Assembly (NCBI RefSeq): GCF_000423005.1
Contig: NZ_AUHD01000011.1
Span: 62,001 to 126,000, forward strand
DNA length: 64,000 nt
Origin: Gelidibacter mesophilus DSM 14095
GTDB lineage: Bacteria; Bacteroidota; Bacteroidia; Flavobacteriales; Flavobacteriaceae
Reading direction: 5' to 3'
Shown here: positions 1-8,095 of the stretch, in pieces
How positions within the stretch are numbered: position 1 is the stretch's first letter
How the letters are laid out: each line of letters begins with the position of its first letter
Made by a program: the position numbers and the translations under genes
Notes under the pieces: generated by a model
Told to the model about the DNA's origin: nothing
Databases searched by the model: none
Seen by the model: only the letters and a program-made list of their open reading frames with translations

Positions 1-970
1 CAGCTTTATGGGCCAACATTGCTCCTTTTACCACATCGCCAATGGCGTATATGTTTTTGACGTTGGTTTGCAAATGCTCATTGACTTCAACTTGGCCTTT
101 ATCGGTCAGTTTTACTCCAGCAGCCTCGGCGTTTAGACCATCTGTATAAGGTCGACGGCCTACAGAAACCAAGCAATAATCGCCTTTAAATTCAACTTCT
201 TCACCTTTTTTATTGTCTGCTTTCACAATCACTTCATCACCTTTTCGCTCAACAGATTTTACCTTATGCGATACATTTACATTGAACTTGGCCTTCTTCA
301 AGACTTTATTCAATTCTTTGGATAATCCGGAATCCATGGTTGGGATAATACGATCCAAATATTCAATAACCGTTACTTCGGCACCAAGTCTTCTGTAAAC
401 CTGTCCTAGTTCCAAACCGATTACTCCGCCCCCAATAACGATCATGTGCTTTGGAATTTCCTTAAGCTTTAAAGCTTCCGTTGAAGTGATGACTCGCTCT
501 TTGTCCAATTCAATAAACGGCAGGTTTGAAGGCTTACTTCCTGTGGCGATAATGGTGTTCTTGGCTTCAATCTCTAGGTCTTCTTCTCCTTTAATAGTAA
601 TATGCGTAGCGTCCTTAAAAGATCCTAAGCCTTGATAGACATCAATCTTGTTTTTTTTCATTAAGAAATCGATACCCCCTGTCGTTTGATCAACAACAGA
701 TTGTTTACGGGCTATCATTTGTTTTAGATTCACTTTGATATCCCCAGGAATGTCAATACCATGTTCTTCAAAATGTTTAACGGCGTCTTCATAGTGATGA
801 GAAGAATCCAAAAGTGCTTTACTTGGAATACAACCCACATTGAGACAGGTGCCCCCAAGTGTTGCATATTTTTCAATAATTGCAGTTTTCATGCCTAATT
901 GTGCGCAACGGATGGCTGCTACATATCCTCCAGGACCAGAGCCTATAATGGCTACATCATATGAATTCAT
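1..970 (-). CDS. lpdA: Dihydrolipoyl dehydrogenase (E3), 3'-truncated by the window edge
   Basis: FAD-dependent disulfide oxidoreductase that reoxidises the lipoyl arm of 2-oxoacid dehydrogenase complexes and of the glycine cleavage system, passing electrons to NAD+. The ATG at 970 opens with MNSYDVAIIGSGPGGYVAA, an N-terminal FAD-binding GxGxxG motif. The redox-active disulfide motif GGTCLNVGCIPSK follows at about residues 36-48. A second Rossmann motif (VIGGGVIGLELG) marks the NAD domain near residue 178, and the second FAD motif (YAIGDV) is close to the window edge. About 323 of the usual roughly 465 residues are present, so the dimerisation domain lies outside. A TAnnTTTG-like box (TATTTTTG, complement of 1005-1012) sits 35 bases upstream. 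The identification is firm; which complex it serves cannot be told from here. Confidence 0.95.
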   Translation of the reverse strand, partial: MNSYDVAIIGSGPGGYVAAIRCAQLGMKTAIIEKYATLGGTCLNVGCIPSKALLDSSHHYEDAVKHFEEHGIDIPGDIKVNLKQMIARKQSVVDQTTGGIDFLMKKNKIDVYQGLGSFKDATHITIKGEEDLEIEAKNTIIATGSKPSNLPFIELDKERVITSTEALKLKEIPKHMIVIGGGVIGLELGQVYRRLGAEVTVIEYLDRIIPTMDSGLSKELNKVLKKAKFNVNVSHKVKSVERKGDEVIVKADNKKGEEVEFKGDYCLVSVGRRPYTDGLNAEAAGVKLTDKGQVEVNEHLQTNVKNIYAIGDVVKGAMLAHKA

Positions 971-1088
971 AAAGTTGTTTTTTGATATTACTTAAAATCA
1001 ACTACAAAAATACAATTTTGATTTACGTTTTACGAATTACGACCTACCATTTTTAAAATCTATAATTTTAAATTGTGGACTTCAGTAT

Positions 1089-1715
1089 TTATTCTGGAAA
1101 TCCTAGCATATGCCCCATGCCAACGGTAAAGAGCCACCACCCATAAATGGCATGCTCAATAGAAACCAATAAGGTGGATTTAGTTTTCTCATAAGTCAAT
1201 GCGAAAAGAATACCACCCAAAAAGGTCATCACTATAACCAAAGGGTTTCGGTAGAAAATATGCGCCATGGAAAAGACAATGGCATTTATAAAAATAAAGA
1301 GCGTCCTGCTTTTAAAAAGCGAACTGTAACGTTGAAAATATAAGGTACGGTAAATAAGTTCTTGTGGGTAAACTGAAAACATGGCATAGGCGAACAATAT
1401 AACCACCCAAAGTTTTGGTTTTTTGTACAACACATGGAACAATTCTGATTCAGCAGTCAGAAACATGTATCCAATAGTTAAAAATGCAATGACCAACAAC
1501 TTAATGAAAACATGTTTCCAAAACGACTTCCATTTTAAGTTTGGTGCCATTTTAAATTTATTGTCCTCAACTTTCAGCAACACGAAAATTACATATCCAA
1601 AGCCAGAAATAGCAAGAAACGCTTTAATTACAAAAGGATAATCCAACGCAAAACTTACCGGCAAGATTATAAAAATCAAGAAAAATTCAGTGAGTTTGTA
1701 TCTGACTGACTGCAT
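1089..1715 (-). CDS. CPBP-family intramembrane protease (CAAX/bacteriocin-processing type)
   Basis: Polytopic membrane protein of 208 residues with about six hydrophobic segments. It carries the CPBP (Rce1-like) signature: motif 1 is QELIYR at about residues 118-123, motif 2 is FSMAH, and motif 3 is HAIYGWW. In the family these residues form an intramembrane glutamic protease site. The first Glu of the canonical EExxxR is Gln here, so activity is uncertain. It begins only a few bases after the stop of the Lrp-type gene upstream on the same strand, so the two are probably co-transcribed. The substrate is unknown. Confidence 0.8.
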   Translation of the reverse strand: MQSVRYKLTEFFLIFIILPVSFALDYPFVIKAFLAISGFGYVIFVLLKVEDNKFKMAPNLKWKSFWKHVFIKLLVIAFLTIGYMFLTAESELFHVLYKKPKLWVVILFAYAMFSVYPQELIYRTLYFQRYSSLFKSRTLFIFINAIVFSMAHIFYRNPLVIVMTFLGGILFALTYEKTKSTLLVSIEHAIYGWWLFTVGMGHMLGFPE

Positions 1716-1719
1716 TGAT

Positions 1720-2178
1720 CTACATGTTTATAGCAGTGGTATGTTTGACTTCGTTAATAACAAACATGCTATGGGTACTGCCAATATGGTCGATAGAAGT
1801 TAATTTATTGACCATGAATTCCCTAAAAGCTTCCATGTCTGACACAATAACTTTTAAGAGATAATCATAATCACCACTAATATGGTAACATTCCATCACT
1901 TCTGCAAGATTAGTGACTTCTTTTTCAAACTTAACCACATAATCCTGTGTGTGTTGTATGAGTTTAATATGACAGAACGCCACAAAGCTTTTATTCGCTT
2001 TTTCCTTTTGAACCAAAGCGACATATTTTGAGATAACACCTGCTTTCTCGAGCTTTCTTATCCGCTCATAAACTGCTGTGACAGAAAGGTTGAGATGTAT
2101 GGAGAGCTCCTTATTAGTTTGTTTACTATTGGTTTGAAGAAGTCCCAGTAGTTTTTTATCGATGGCATCAAAAGTCAT
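1720..2178 (-). CDS. Lrp/AsnC-family transcriptional regulator
   Basis: A 152-residue protein of the usual Lrp/AsnC length. The N-terminal winged helix-turn-helix (about residues 4-55, with DKKLLGLLQTNSKQTNKELS and a recognition helix around SVTAVYERIRKLEKAG) is followed by a RAM-type effector-binding domain (about 70-145, with CYHISGDYDYLLKV). Family members sense amino acids and bind DNA as dimers or octamers. It is divergent from a PLP enzyme of sulfur amino-acid metabolism, an arrangement like mdeR/mdeA of Pseudomonas, and an Lrp-like palindrome lies in the shared intergenic region. I infer that it controls the neighbour and probably itself. Confidence 0.92.
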   Translation of the reverse strand: MTFDAIDKKLLGLLQTNSKQTNKELSIHLNLSVTAVYERIRKLEKAGVISKYVALVQKEKANKSFVAFCHIKLIQHTQDYVVKFEKEVTNLAEVMECYHISGDYDYLLKVIVSDMEAFREFMVNKLTSIDHIGSTHSMFVINEVKHTTAINM

Positions 2179-2251
2179 AAATGAAAAATTTTCAGTTGAA
2201 ATTGAACAAATGTAGAAAATGATTATTTAAAATCTATATAATTTCAGTTTA

Positions 2252-2268
2252 TTAGATTATAAATCTAA
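2252..2268. promoter_or_regulatory. Lrp-like palindromic operator candidate
   Basis: The sequence TTAGATTATAAATCTAA is a perfect inverted repeat (7-base arms, 3-base centre) in the middle of the 167-base region between the divergent Lrp-type gene and the PLP enzyme. Its inner 15 bases match 12 of 15 positions of the published E. coli Lrp consensus YAGHAWATTWTDCTR. The assignment as a regulator site is inference from position and symmetry. Confidence 0.55.
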
Positions 2269-2345
2269 ATAGTGTTATATCTATTGATAAATAATCTGAA
2301 TTACTGCATATTCGCATCACAATTAACTTAAATAATACAATAGTC

Positions 2346-3545
2346 ATGGCATTTAAACCAGCAAATAATATACAAGATTTACAATACTTTGGAGAATTTG
2401 GAGGCGTTAACCCTTCTATTTCTGATTCGTCAACCTACACCTTCCTCTCTGCAAAAACCATGTTTGATACTTTTGAGGGCAATGCCGATGGATGTTATTT
2501 ATATTCACGCCATTCCACCCCTTCCAATCTCTATTTAGGAAAAGCGCTTGCCGCCATGGAAGGTACGGAAACCGCAACTGTTACCGCTTCCGGAATGGGA
2601 GCCATTACGCCAGTCTTGATGCAACTTTGCGGTGCCGGGGATCATATTGTGTCAAGCCGAACAATCTACGGCGGAACCTATGCATTTTTGAAAAATTTTA
2701 CACCACGACTTAACATTAAGACATCATTTGTTGACATCACTAAATTAGATGTGGTTGAAGCCGCTATAACCTCAAATACAAAAGTTATTTACTGCGAGTC
2801 CGTGAGCAATCCATTATTGGAAGTTGCAGATATCTCAAGTTTGGCAAATTTGGCCAAAAAGCACGGTCTAAAACTTATCGTGGACAATACGTTTTCGCCT
2901 TTATCCATTTCTCCAGCACAATTGGGGGCTGATGTTGTGATTCATAGTCTAACCAAGTTTATCAATGGCTCCAGTGATACCGTTGGTGGGGTTATTTGTG
3001 GAACTCAAGAGTTTATCGACGATTTGAGGAATGTCAATGATGGTGCTTGTATGCTATTAGGTGCCACCATGGATAGTTTAAGAGCTGCTTCAATTTTAAA
3101 AAACTTGAGAACTTTGCATATTAGGATGCAACAACATAGTCTGAATGGCATGTATTTGGCCGAACAGTTTGAAAAAGATGGCTTAAAAACGGTATATCCT
3201 GGATTAAAATCGCACGCATCTCACGATTTGTTTAAATCTATGATGAATGAAAAGTATGGATTTGGAGGGATGTTGACGGTTGATGTGGGGTCATTGGACA
3301 AAGCGAATGCCTTAATGGAATTGATGCAAAAGGAAAACTTAGGGTATCTTGCCGTCAGTCTTGGATTCTACAAAACACTATTCTCAGCTCCTGGTAGCTC
3401 GACATCTTCAGAAATTCCTGAGGACGAGCAAAAAGAAATGGGCTTGAGTGATGGGTTGATCCGTTTCTCAATTGGTTTGGATGCGGATATTGAAAGGACA
3501 TATGAGATGATGAAGGACTGCATGAAAGAGTTGGATATTTTGTAA
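2346..3545 (+). CDS. Cys/Met-metabolism PLP-dependent enzyme (methionine gamma-lyase-like)
   Basis: Fold-type I PLP enzyme of the gamma-family (cystathionine gamma-synthase, methionine gamma-lyase, O-acetylhomoserine sulfhydrylase), 399 residues. The PLP lysine is K204 in HSLTKFINGSSD, the cofactor-binding Asp is D180 in IVDNTF, Y53 and R55 (YSRHSTPS) would contact the phosphate of the partner subunit, and Y108 in TIYGGT stacks on PLP. The Cys that follows the YG pair in Pseudomonas methionine gamma-lyase (C116) is Gly110 here, so the exact reaction is open: lyase, sulfhydrylase or an amino-acid-specific gamma-enzyme. The divergent Lrp regulator supports amino-acid catabolism. Family assignment is firm; substrate is not. 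Confidence 0.85.
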   Translation: MAFKPANNIQDLQYFGEFGGVNPSISDSSTYTFLSAKTMFDTFEGNADGCYLYSRHSTPSNLYLGKALAAMEGTETATVTASGMGAITPVLMQLCGAGDHIVSSRTIYGGTYAFLKNFTPRLNIKTSFVDITKLDVVEAAITSNTKVIYCESVSNPLLEVADISSLANLAKKHGLKLIVDNTFSPLSISPAQLGADVVIHSLTKFINGSSDTVGGVICGTQEFIDDLRNVNDGACMLLGATMDSLRAASILKNLRTLHIRMQQHSLNGMYLAEQFEKDGLKTVYPGLKSHASHDLFKSMMNEKYGFGGMLTVDVGSLDKANALMELMQKENLGYLAVSLGFYKTLFSAPGSSTSSEIPEDEQKEMGLSDGLIRFSIGLDADIERTYEMMKDCMKELDIL

Positions 3546-3734
3546 TTAAAGACACAAGTGCTCCATGATATTTTCAGCATAACCATCTCTAGCCAGAAAT
3601 AGAATCCAAAGATTTTTTATCACATCTGAGTAGCTAAATTCCGTTTGTAAAGCTCTCATTATCGAGGGAATCTCAAGGCCGTTAAAAATTTCGCATATAA
3701 AATGAAATCTTACGAATGGATGTACTTGTGTTTT
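3546..3734 (-). pseudogene. Possible remnant or startless small ORF downstream of the PLP gene
   Basis: Between the PLP gene and the S41 protease gene the minus strand holds 62 sense codons between stops, ending at 3546. The reading is protein-like, with hydrophobic and charged residues interleaved (for example IMRALQTEFSYSDVIKNL), but there is no start codon in its first third. I do not recognise it. It may be the tail of a lost gene, a small ORF with an internal ATG, or chance. The rest of the 321-base gap holds only the terminator at 3792-3845. Confidence 0.25.
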
Positions 3735-3791
3735 CTATAGTTGTTAAATTTTTACCGGTCAAGGTTTTCACTCGAGTTGGCGAAAATTATT

Positions 3792-3845
3792 GAAATGGAA
3801 AAGCCTTGTAGCTATTGCTTTTACAAGACTTTCCATTTCTTTTTG
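3792..3845. terminator. Bidirectional hairpin terminator between convergent genes
   Basis: Nearly perfect 18-base arms (GAAATGGAAAAGCCTTGTA at 3792-3810 against TACAAGACTTTCCATTTC at 3822-3839) enclose a short loop and are followed by a T-rich stretch. It lies between the convergent ends of the PLP enzyme and the S41 protease, so it can serve both. Confidence 0.7.
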
Positions 3846-3866
3846 TTGAACCCGTATTTAAGTTAT

Positions 3867-5492
3867 TTACTTATTTTGCGCTATATTTTCTAAAATCCAT
3901 TCTAGTTCTGGATCCACATTATTTAATCGGTCTTTGTAAGTAGGTAGAATCTCAACATCTGGTTTTACACCATAACCATCGCTCATAGTCTTGATAGTAG
4001 CGTCTATATACATAAGACCAAATTTAGCTTGCACTTTAGAATTAGGCAATTCGTAGTATTCACTAAACCCAGCAACTGTTCCATTGTATGCGCCTCCCGT
4101 TTCTTCACCTACAAAAGTTGCGCGTTCTTCTCCATGCAGTTTTGCCGATAATACAGCTGATGCCGAAAATGAATTCCCATTGATTAACACATAAATTTCA
4201 CCTTTAAAATTTAATGGTTTTGGCACCTGCTCTTTAGACGGTTTAAGCTTATAATAAAGAACACCCTCTTTTTTTTCTGTTTTCAAGACCTCGATAGCTG
4301 CAAATATTGGTGCACCCAAAACAAAGACACCCTTGACCAAATTAGGTGTTGTATTACTACTCATCGTACTTTTTAAAAGCGGTGTTCTAGAATGTACTTC
4401 ACTTGGATTGATCATGGTGAAATTTTTATCTGTAAGATAGGAATACAAATAAGCGATATCATTTAAACTTCCTCCAAAATTATTTCGTAAATCAATTATT
4501 AAAGTTTCTGTCTTTAGGGAATCCATGATTTTAAAATTCTCATCATAAAAAGCTTCATAATTTCCGTTTGAGAACCCTCGAATTTTTAATAAGGCCACGG
4601 TACTATCCTTGCCTACAAAGTTTAGATTTCGTGTATATTCATTTCTTGAAACTATATAACCGTATTTTTGATTATGCTTTTTTTTAGCTTTAGATTCTAT
4701 CTTTTTCGCCTTACGTTCTGCTTTAGTGAGCTTAACTTTTTTCTGGTCTATGGATTTTAACGCATCTGATTTAAGAGCGTCATTTTTGGAAGCCGTAGAA
4801 TCATTTTTTAACACACGATTATACACTTTGACAAACGTAGAGTCAGTGTTTCTCAAGGTGAGCGTAATACTATCAAAAAGGCCTTTATCATTTGTATAAT
4901 ACCTCATAAAACGGGTACCTACTATTCTATTATGAAAAGTGGTATTATAACCATCAGAAGCTATAATTTTTTTATAATTACTAATTAAATCCTGAGGCTT
5001 TTCATCTTCAATTTTTAAAACTTCGGCGTTGATTAATACAGAATCATTTCCTCTAGCATTAACAATAAACAACTTCTCATCTAAATATTCAAAATCTAAA
5101 TTATCGATATCAAATTTGGTTTTATTGAAGGCTTTACGCTCTTTTTTTGTTAATTTAATACTTGGTGGAGAAAGCGACAAATGACCTTGACCTACATATT
5201 TAGTAACTACAGATAACTCCTTATAAAACGCCCAACTATCCATTGGTTTATCAATGGCTTTTTTTAAGCTATCGAACTTAAAATCTAAAACTTCTTTAGA
5301 GGTAAACTGATATAAATGTGGGTGATCTCGTTGTAGTTTTTCGTAAACTTTATCTATATCTTCATGTAAGCTTTCAACAGAATGCTGTTTTGTGACGTTC
5401 AGGATGTGCTTTTCAACACTAGCACAAGAGGTTATAACTAATGCAATAAATAGTTGTACTAGAGTCGTACGCGATTTTAAAAGTTTTTTGAT
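3867..5492 (-). CDS. S41-family C-terminal-processing-type protease, lipoprotein, non-standard start
   Basis: Serine protease of peptidase family S41. The first ATG (5243) gives 458 residues, but the same frame continues upstream without a stop for 83 codons to TAA at 5493-5495. Those codons encode a lipoprotein signal (basic KKLLKSR, a hydrophobic run, lipobox VITSC with Cys at residue 23) and the start of the family's N-terminal helical domain (HPHLYQFTSKEVL). I therefore extend it to about 541 residues. The only codon at the right place is ATC (5492-5490), so this is either a rare start, a mutated ATG or a sequence error. The catalytic Ser lies in GNSFSASAV, and the following FVGEETGG loop is the usual position of the second active-site residue. 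A Lys-rich insert (about residues 240-275) interrupts the region before the catalytic core. Likely periplasmic or outer-membrane tethered. Confidence 0.8.
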   Translation of the reverse strand: MKKLLKSRTTLVQLFIALVITSCASVEKHILNVTKQHSVESLHEDIDKVYEKLQRDHPHLYQFTSKEVLDFKFDSLKKAIDKPMDSWAFYKELSVVTKYVGQGHLSLSPPSIKLTKKERKAFNKTKFDIDNLDFEYLDEKLFIVNARGNDSVLINAEVLKIEDEKPQDLISNYKKIIASDGYNTTFHNRIVGTRFMRYYTNDKGLFDSITLTLRNTDSTFVKVYNRVLKNDSTASKNDALKSDALKSIDQKKVKLTKAERKAKKIESKAKKKHNQKYGYIVSRNEYTRNLNFVGKDSTVALLKIRGFSNGNYEAFYDENFKIMDSLKTETLIIDLRNNFGGSLNDIAYLYSYLTDKNFTMINPSEVHSRTPLLKSTMSSNTTPNLVKGVFVLGAPIFAAIEVLKTEKKEGVLYYKLKPSKEQVPKPLNFKGEIYVLINGNSFSASAVLSAKLHGEERATFVGEETGGAYNGTVAGFSEYYELPNSKVQAKFGLMYIDATIKTMSDGYGVKPDVEILPTYKDRLNNVDPELEWILENIAQNK

Positions 5493-5616
5493 TTATAATG
5501 CCATGACAATATTTGTTTTTCGTTTCTATTAATACAGACGCAAAACAATTAAGAAAGGTTGCCTAGGCTTGGAACTATTTTTTTATAAGTACCCAATGTA
5601 CAGGGATTAAAGCGTG

Positions 5617-5643
5617 TTGAATAATTTGATTTGCATAGGTTTG
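5617..5643 (+). promoter_or_regulatory. Putative Bacteroidota-type promoter of the nhaC gene
   Basis: A -7 box TAGGTTTG (5636-5643) fits TAnnTTTG, with TTG at 5617-5619 and a 16-base spacer, slightly shorter than the usual 19. The ATG follows about 57 bases downstream of the box. Motif match only. Confidence 0.35.
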
Positions 5644-5700
5644 TCGAAAATCGTAACATTACGTACTAGAACCTAACGCAAATTAAATAATCTCTTCTTA

Positions 5701-7185
5701 ATGGAAAGCCAAGATATTAAACCAAGAGTACCTCAGGATGAACATATCGTTGAAAATAAAGAATTGAACATTTGGGAGGCTCTAATTCCTGTTTTTGCTC
5801 TAGTGGGGATGTTAGCATATAACGTCTATATTTATGGAGGTGATGCGTTAGGTGGATCCAATCAGTTTGTTCTATTATTGGGCGGTGGTGTGGCAGCGAT
5901 TGTTGGCGTTTTTAACAAAGTCACTTTTTCACAAATGATTGAGGAAGTTTCCGAGAATATAAAATCAACGGGAAGTGCCATCATCATTCTTCTCATGGTT
6001 GGCGCGCTTGCTGGCACATGGCTCATAAGCGGTATTATTCCTACCATGATCTATTACGGACTTCAAGTTTTGAATCCTACGATATTCCTAGCGGCCTGTG
6101 TTATTATTTGCGCCATCATATCTGTGGCCACGGGCAGTAGTTGGACAACATCGGCAACCGTCGGTATAGCGCTCATTGGGATTGCACAAGCTTTGGGTGT
6201 TCACCTAGGAATGACTGCGGGAGCCATTCTTTCAGGGGCTTATTTTGGTGATAAAATTTCTCCGATGAGCGATACTACAAACTTGGCTCCGGCCATGGCG
6301 GGAACGGATTTGTTCACTCACATTAGATATATGCTTTATACCACAGTCCCCACATTAACGGTTACTTTAGTTGTTTTTGTGGTTATTGGCTTAAATATTG
6401 ACACCACAGGCTCTGCTAATACTCAGGATATTTTAACCGCCTTGGATACATCAATCAATGTCAGCCCATGGCTCTTTGTCGTTCCAGTATTGGTTATTGT
6501 GCTGATTGTAAAAAAGACACCGCCCTTAGTTGCACTTATGGCTGGTACCTTACTGGGTGGCTTGGCGGCTCTTCTCTTTCAACCAAATATTGTGGCCTCC
6601 ATTGGTGGCGGAAGTTCCTTAAATTTTGAAACGGGCTATAAAGGTCTTATGGATGCGATTACGGTAGATACGGCAATTCCTACAGATAATGAAGCATTAA
6701 AAGGATTGTTCTCTTCAGGAGGCATGTCGAGCATGTTGGGCACCGTTTGGCTAATTCTTTGTGCAATGGTATTTGGCGGAATTATGGATGCCATTGGAGC
6801 ATTAGCTGCCATAAGTAAATCACTTTTAAAATTATTCCATACCACTTTCGGACTCTTTGCAAGCACCGTCGCCAGTTGTCTAGCCCTGAACCTTACTGCA
6901 AGCGATCAGTATTTAGCAATTGTAGTACCAGGAAAAATGTATGCGCAAGCCTATAAAGACAAAGGATTGGCGCCCGAAAATCTTTCAAGAACGCTTGAGG
7001 ATAGCGGAACGGTTACCTCCGTATTAGTACCATGGAATACGTGTGGCGCCTATCATAGTGGGGTTCTTGGCGTGGACACAATGCATTATGCTGGTTATGC
7101 AATCTTTAATTGGTTAAGTCCTTTTATGACGCTTATATTTGCGGCTTTTAGAATAAAAATCAGACAGCTTGTCGCTCATAAATAA
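5701..7185 (+). CDS. nhaC: Na+/H+ antiporter, NhaC family
   Basis: Inner-membrane antiporter of 494 residues that exports Na+ in exchange for protons (NhaC family, IT superfamily). About 11-12 hydrophobic segments follow a roughly 27-residue cytoplasmic N-terminus rich in acidic residues. Family-conserved loops are visible: ATGSSWTTSATVG, GAYFGDKISPMSDTTNL and, in the second half, the matching NLTASDQYLAIV and LVPWNTCGAYHSGVLGV. The length is normal for the family. It stands alone, divergent from the S41 protease gene and followed by the peroxiredoxin gene with its own signals. It probably serves sodium and pH homeostasis, fitting a marine lifestyle. Confidence 0.9.
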   Translation: MESQDIKPRVPQDEHIVENKELNIWEALIPVFALVGMLAYNVYIYGGDALGGSNQFVLLLGGGVAAIVGVFNKVTFSQMIEEVSENIKSTGSAIIILLMVGALAGTWLISGIIPTMIYYGLQVLNPTIFLAACVIICAIISVATGSSWTTSATVGIALIGIAQALGVHLGMTAGAILSGAYFGDKISPMSDTTNLAPAMAGTDLFTHIRYMLYTTVPTLTVTLVVFVVIGLNIDTTGSANTQDILTALDTSINVSPWLFVVPVLVIVLIVKKTPPLVALMAGTLLGGLAALLFQPNIVASIGGGSSLNFETGYKGLMDAITVDTAIPTDNEALKGLFSSGGMSSMLGTVWLILCAMVFGGIMDAIGALAAISKSLLKLFHTTFGLFASTVASCLALNLTASDQYLAIVVPGKMYAQAYKDKGLAPENLSRTLEDSGTVTSVLVPWNTCGAYHSGVLGVDTMHYAGYAIFNWLSPFMTLIFAAFRIKIRQLVAHK

Positions 7186-7298
7186 CCTTTCCTTTTTATC
7201 AACTATTTTCAGTACCTAATTAAGCAACTGTTTAGAACTGAAACAACTAATGTTGATATTGAATTAACTATTCATAAAATTTATAACAATATAATTTT

Positions 7299-7313
7299 AT
7301 ATAATCATTATCT
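7299..7313 (+). promoter_or_regulatory. PerR-box-like palindrome upstream of the peroxiredoxin gene
   Basis: The core ATAATCATTAT (7301-7311) is a perfect inverted repeat with a 1-base centre and equals the core of the PerR box TTATAATnATTATAA. The outer bases match only in part (about 11 of 14 informative positions). It lies just upstream of the putative promoter of a peroxide-reducing enzyme. In AT-rich DNA the match could be chance. Confidence 0.4.
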
Positions 7314-7337
7314 ATGGTGAATATGCCTATTTATGGA

Positions 7338-7345
7338 TAGTTTTG
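7338..7345 (+). promoter_or_regulatory. Putative -7 promoter box of the peroxiredoxin gene
   Basis: TAGTTTTG fits TAnnTTTG. There is no good TTG at the -33 position. The ATG chosen at 7381 is 36 bases downstream, which fits, whereas an upstream in-frame ATG at 7333 would lie before the box and is therefore not used. Confidence 0.35.
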
Positions 7346-7380
7346 CTGTAGAAATAATATTAATCATAAAATTATATAAT

Positions 7381-8025
7381 ATGGCTTTCGTAGGAAAAAA
7401 ATTTCCAGATTTAAAAGTAAACGCAATGAATGAAATGGGTGATACATTCACCATTAATGTTCTTGAAGAAGCAAAAAAGAATAACAAAAAAGTACTGTTA
7501 TTTTGGTATCCAAAGGATTTTACTTTTGTATGCCCAACAGAATTACATGCTTTTCAAGCTGATTTAGCAGAATTTGAAAAACGCAATACGATTGTGATTG
7601 GCGCATCTTGCGATACTCCTGAAGTTCACTTTGCATGGTTAAGCACATCTAAAGATAATGGTGGTATTGAAGGTGTTACCTATCCAATTTTAGCCGATTC
7701 CAACAGAAACTTAGCATCCACTCTAGGTATCTTGGATATCACAAATGAAACCTATAATGAAGAAACTGGTATTGTAACCGTTGAAGGTGACAATGTCACG
7801 TATAGAGCAACGTATATTATTGATGAAGAAGGTACTGTTGTTCATGAAAGTATCAACCATATGCCATTGGGTAGAAACGTTAAGGAATATCTTCGTTTAA
7901 TTGATGCTTATACGCATGTTCAAGAAAAAGGAGAAGTTTGTCCTGCAAACTGGGAAGAAGGTAAAGATGCCATGCAAGCAAATGCAAAAGGTACTGCAGA
8001 GTATCTAAAAGCACATTTAAACTAG
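7381..8025 (+). CDS. 2-Cys peroxiredoxin (AhpC/TSA, Prx1-type)
   Basis: Thiol peroxidase that reduces hydrogen peroxide, organic peroxides and peroxynitrite in the cytoplasm. From ATG 7381 the protein has 214 residues. The peroxidatic Cys is in DFTFVCPTE (about residue 49) and the resolving Cys in GEVCPANW (about residue 181), so it is a typical 2-Cys enzyme. The C-terminal extension that makes eukaryotic Prx1 sensitive to overoxidation is partly present. An upstream in-frame ATG (7333) adds 16 residues unlike the family and lies on the promoter box. The thioredoxin gene just downstream is a plausible reductant source, although a terminator separates them. A PerR-like palindrome upstream suggests peroxide control. 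Confidence 0.93.
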   Translation: MAFVGKKFPDLKVNAMNEMGDTFTINVLEEAKKNNKKVLLFWYPKDFTFVCPTELHAFQADLAEFEKRNTIVIGASCDTPEVHFAWLSTSKDNGGIEGVTYPILADSNRNLASTLGILDITNETYNEETGIVTVEGDNVTYRATYIIDEEGTVVHESINHMPLGRNVKEYLRLIDAYTHVQEKGEVCPANWEEGKDAMQANAKGTAEYLKAHLN

Positions 8026-8050
8026 GCATTTAAAGAGTTGGAACAAATAT

Positions 8051-8077
8051 CCCTGCCTTTTGGCAGGGACTTTTATT
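8051..8077 (+). terminator. Rho-independent terminator after the peroxiredoxin gene
   Basis: CCCTGCC and GGCAGGG pair around a TTTT loop and are followed by ACTTTTATT. It lies between the peroxiredoxin stop and the thioredoxin start, so read-through into thioredoxin is probably partial. Confidence 0.75.
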
Positions 8078-8095
8078 AATTATAAATTTATAGTT

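Noticed and set aside
7333-7380. Upstream start of the peroxiredoxin gene
   Set aside because: It lies on the promoter box and adds 16 residues not seen in the family.
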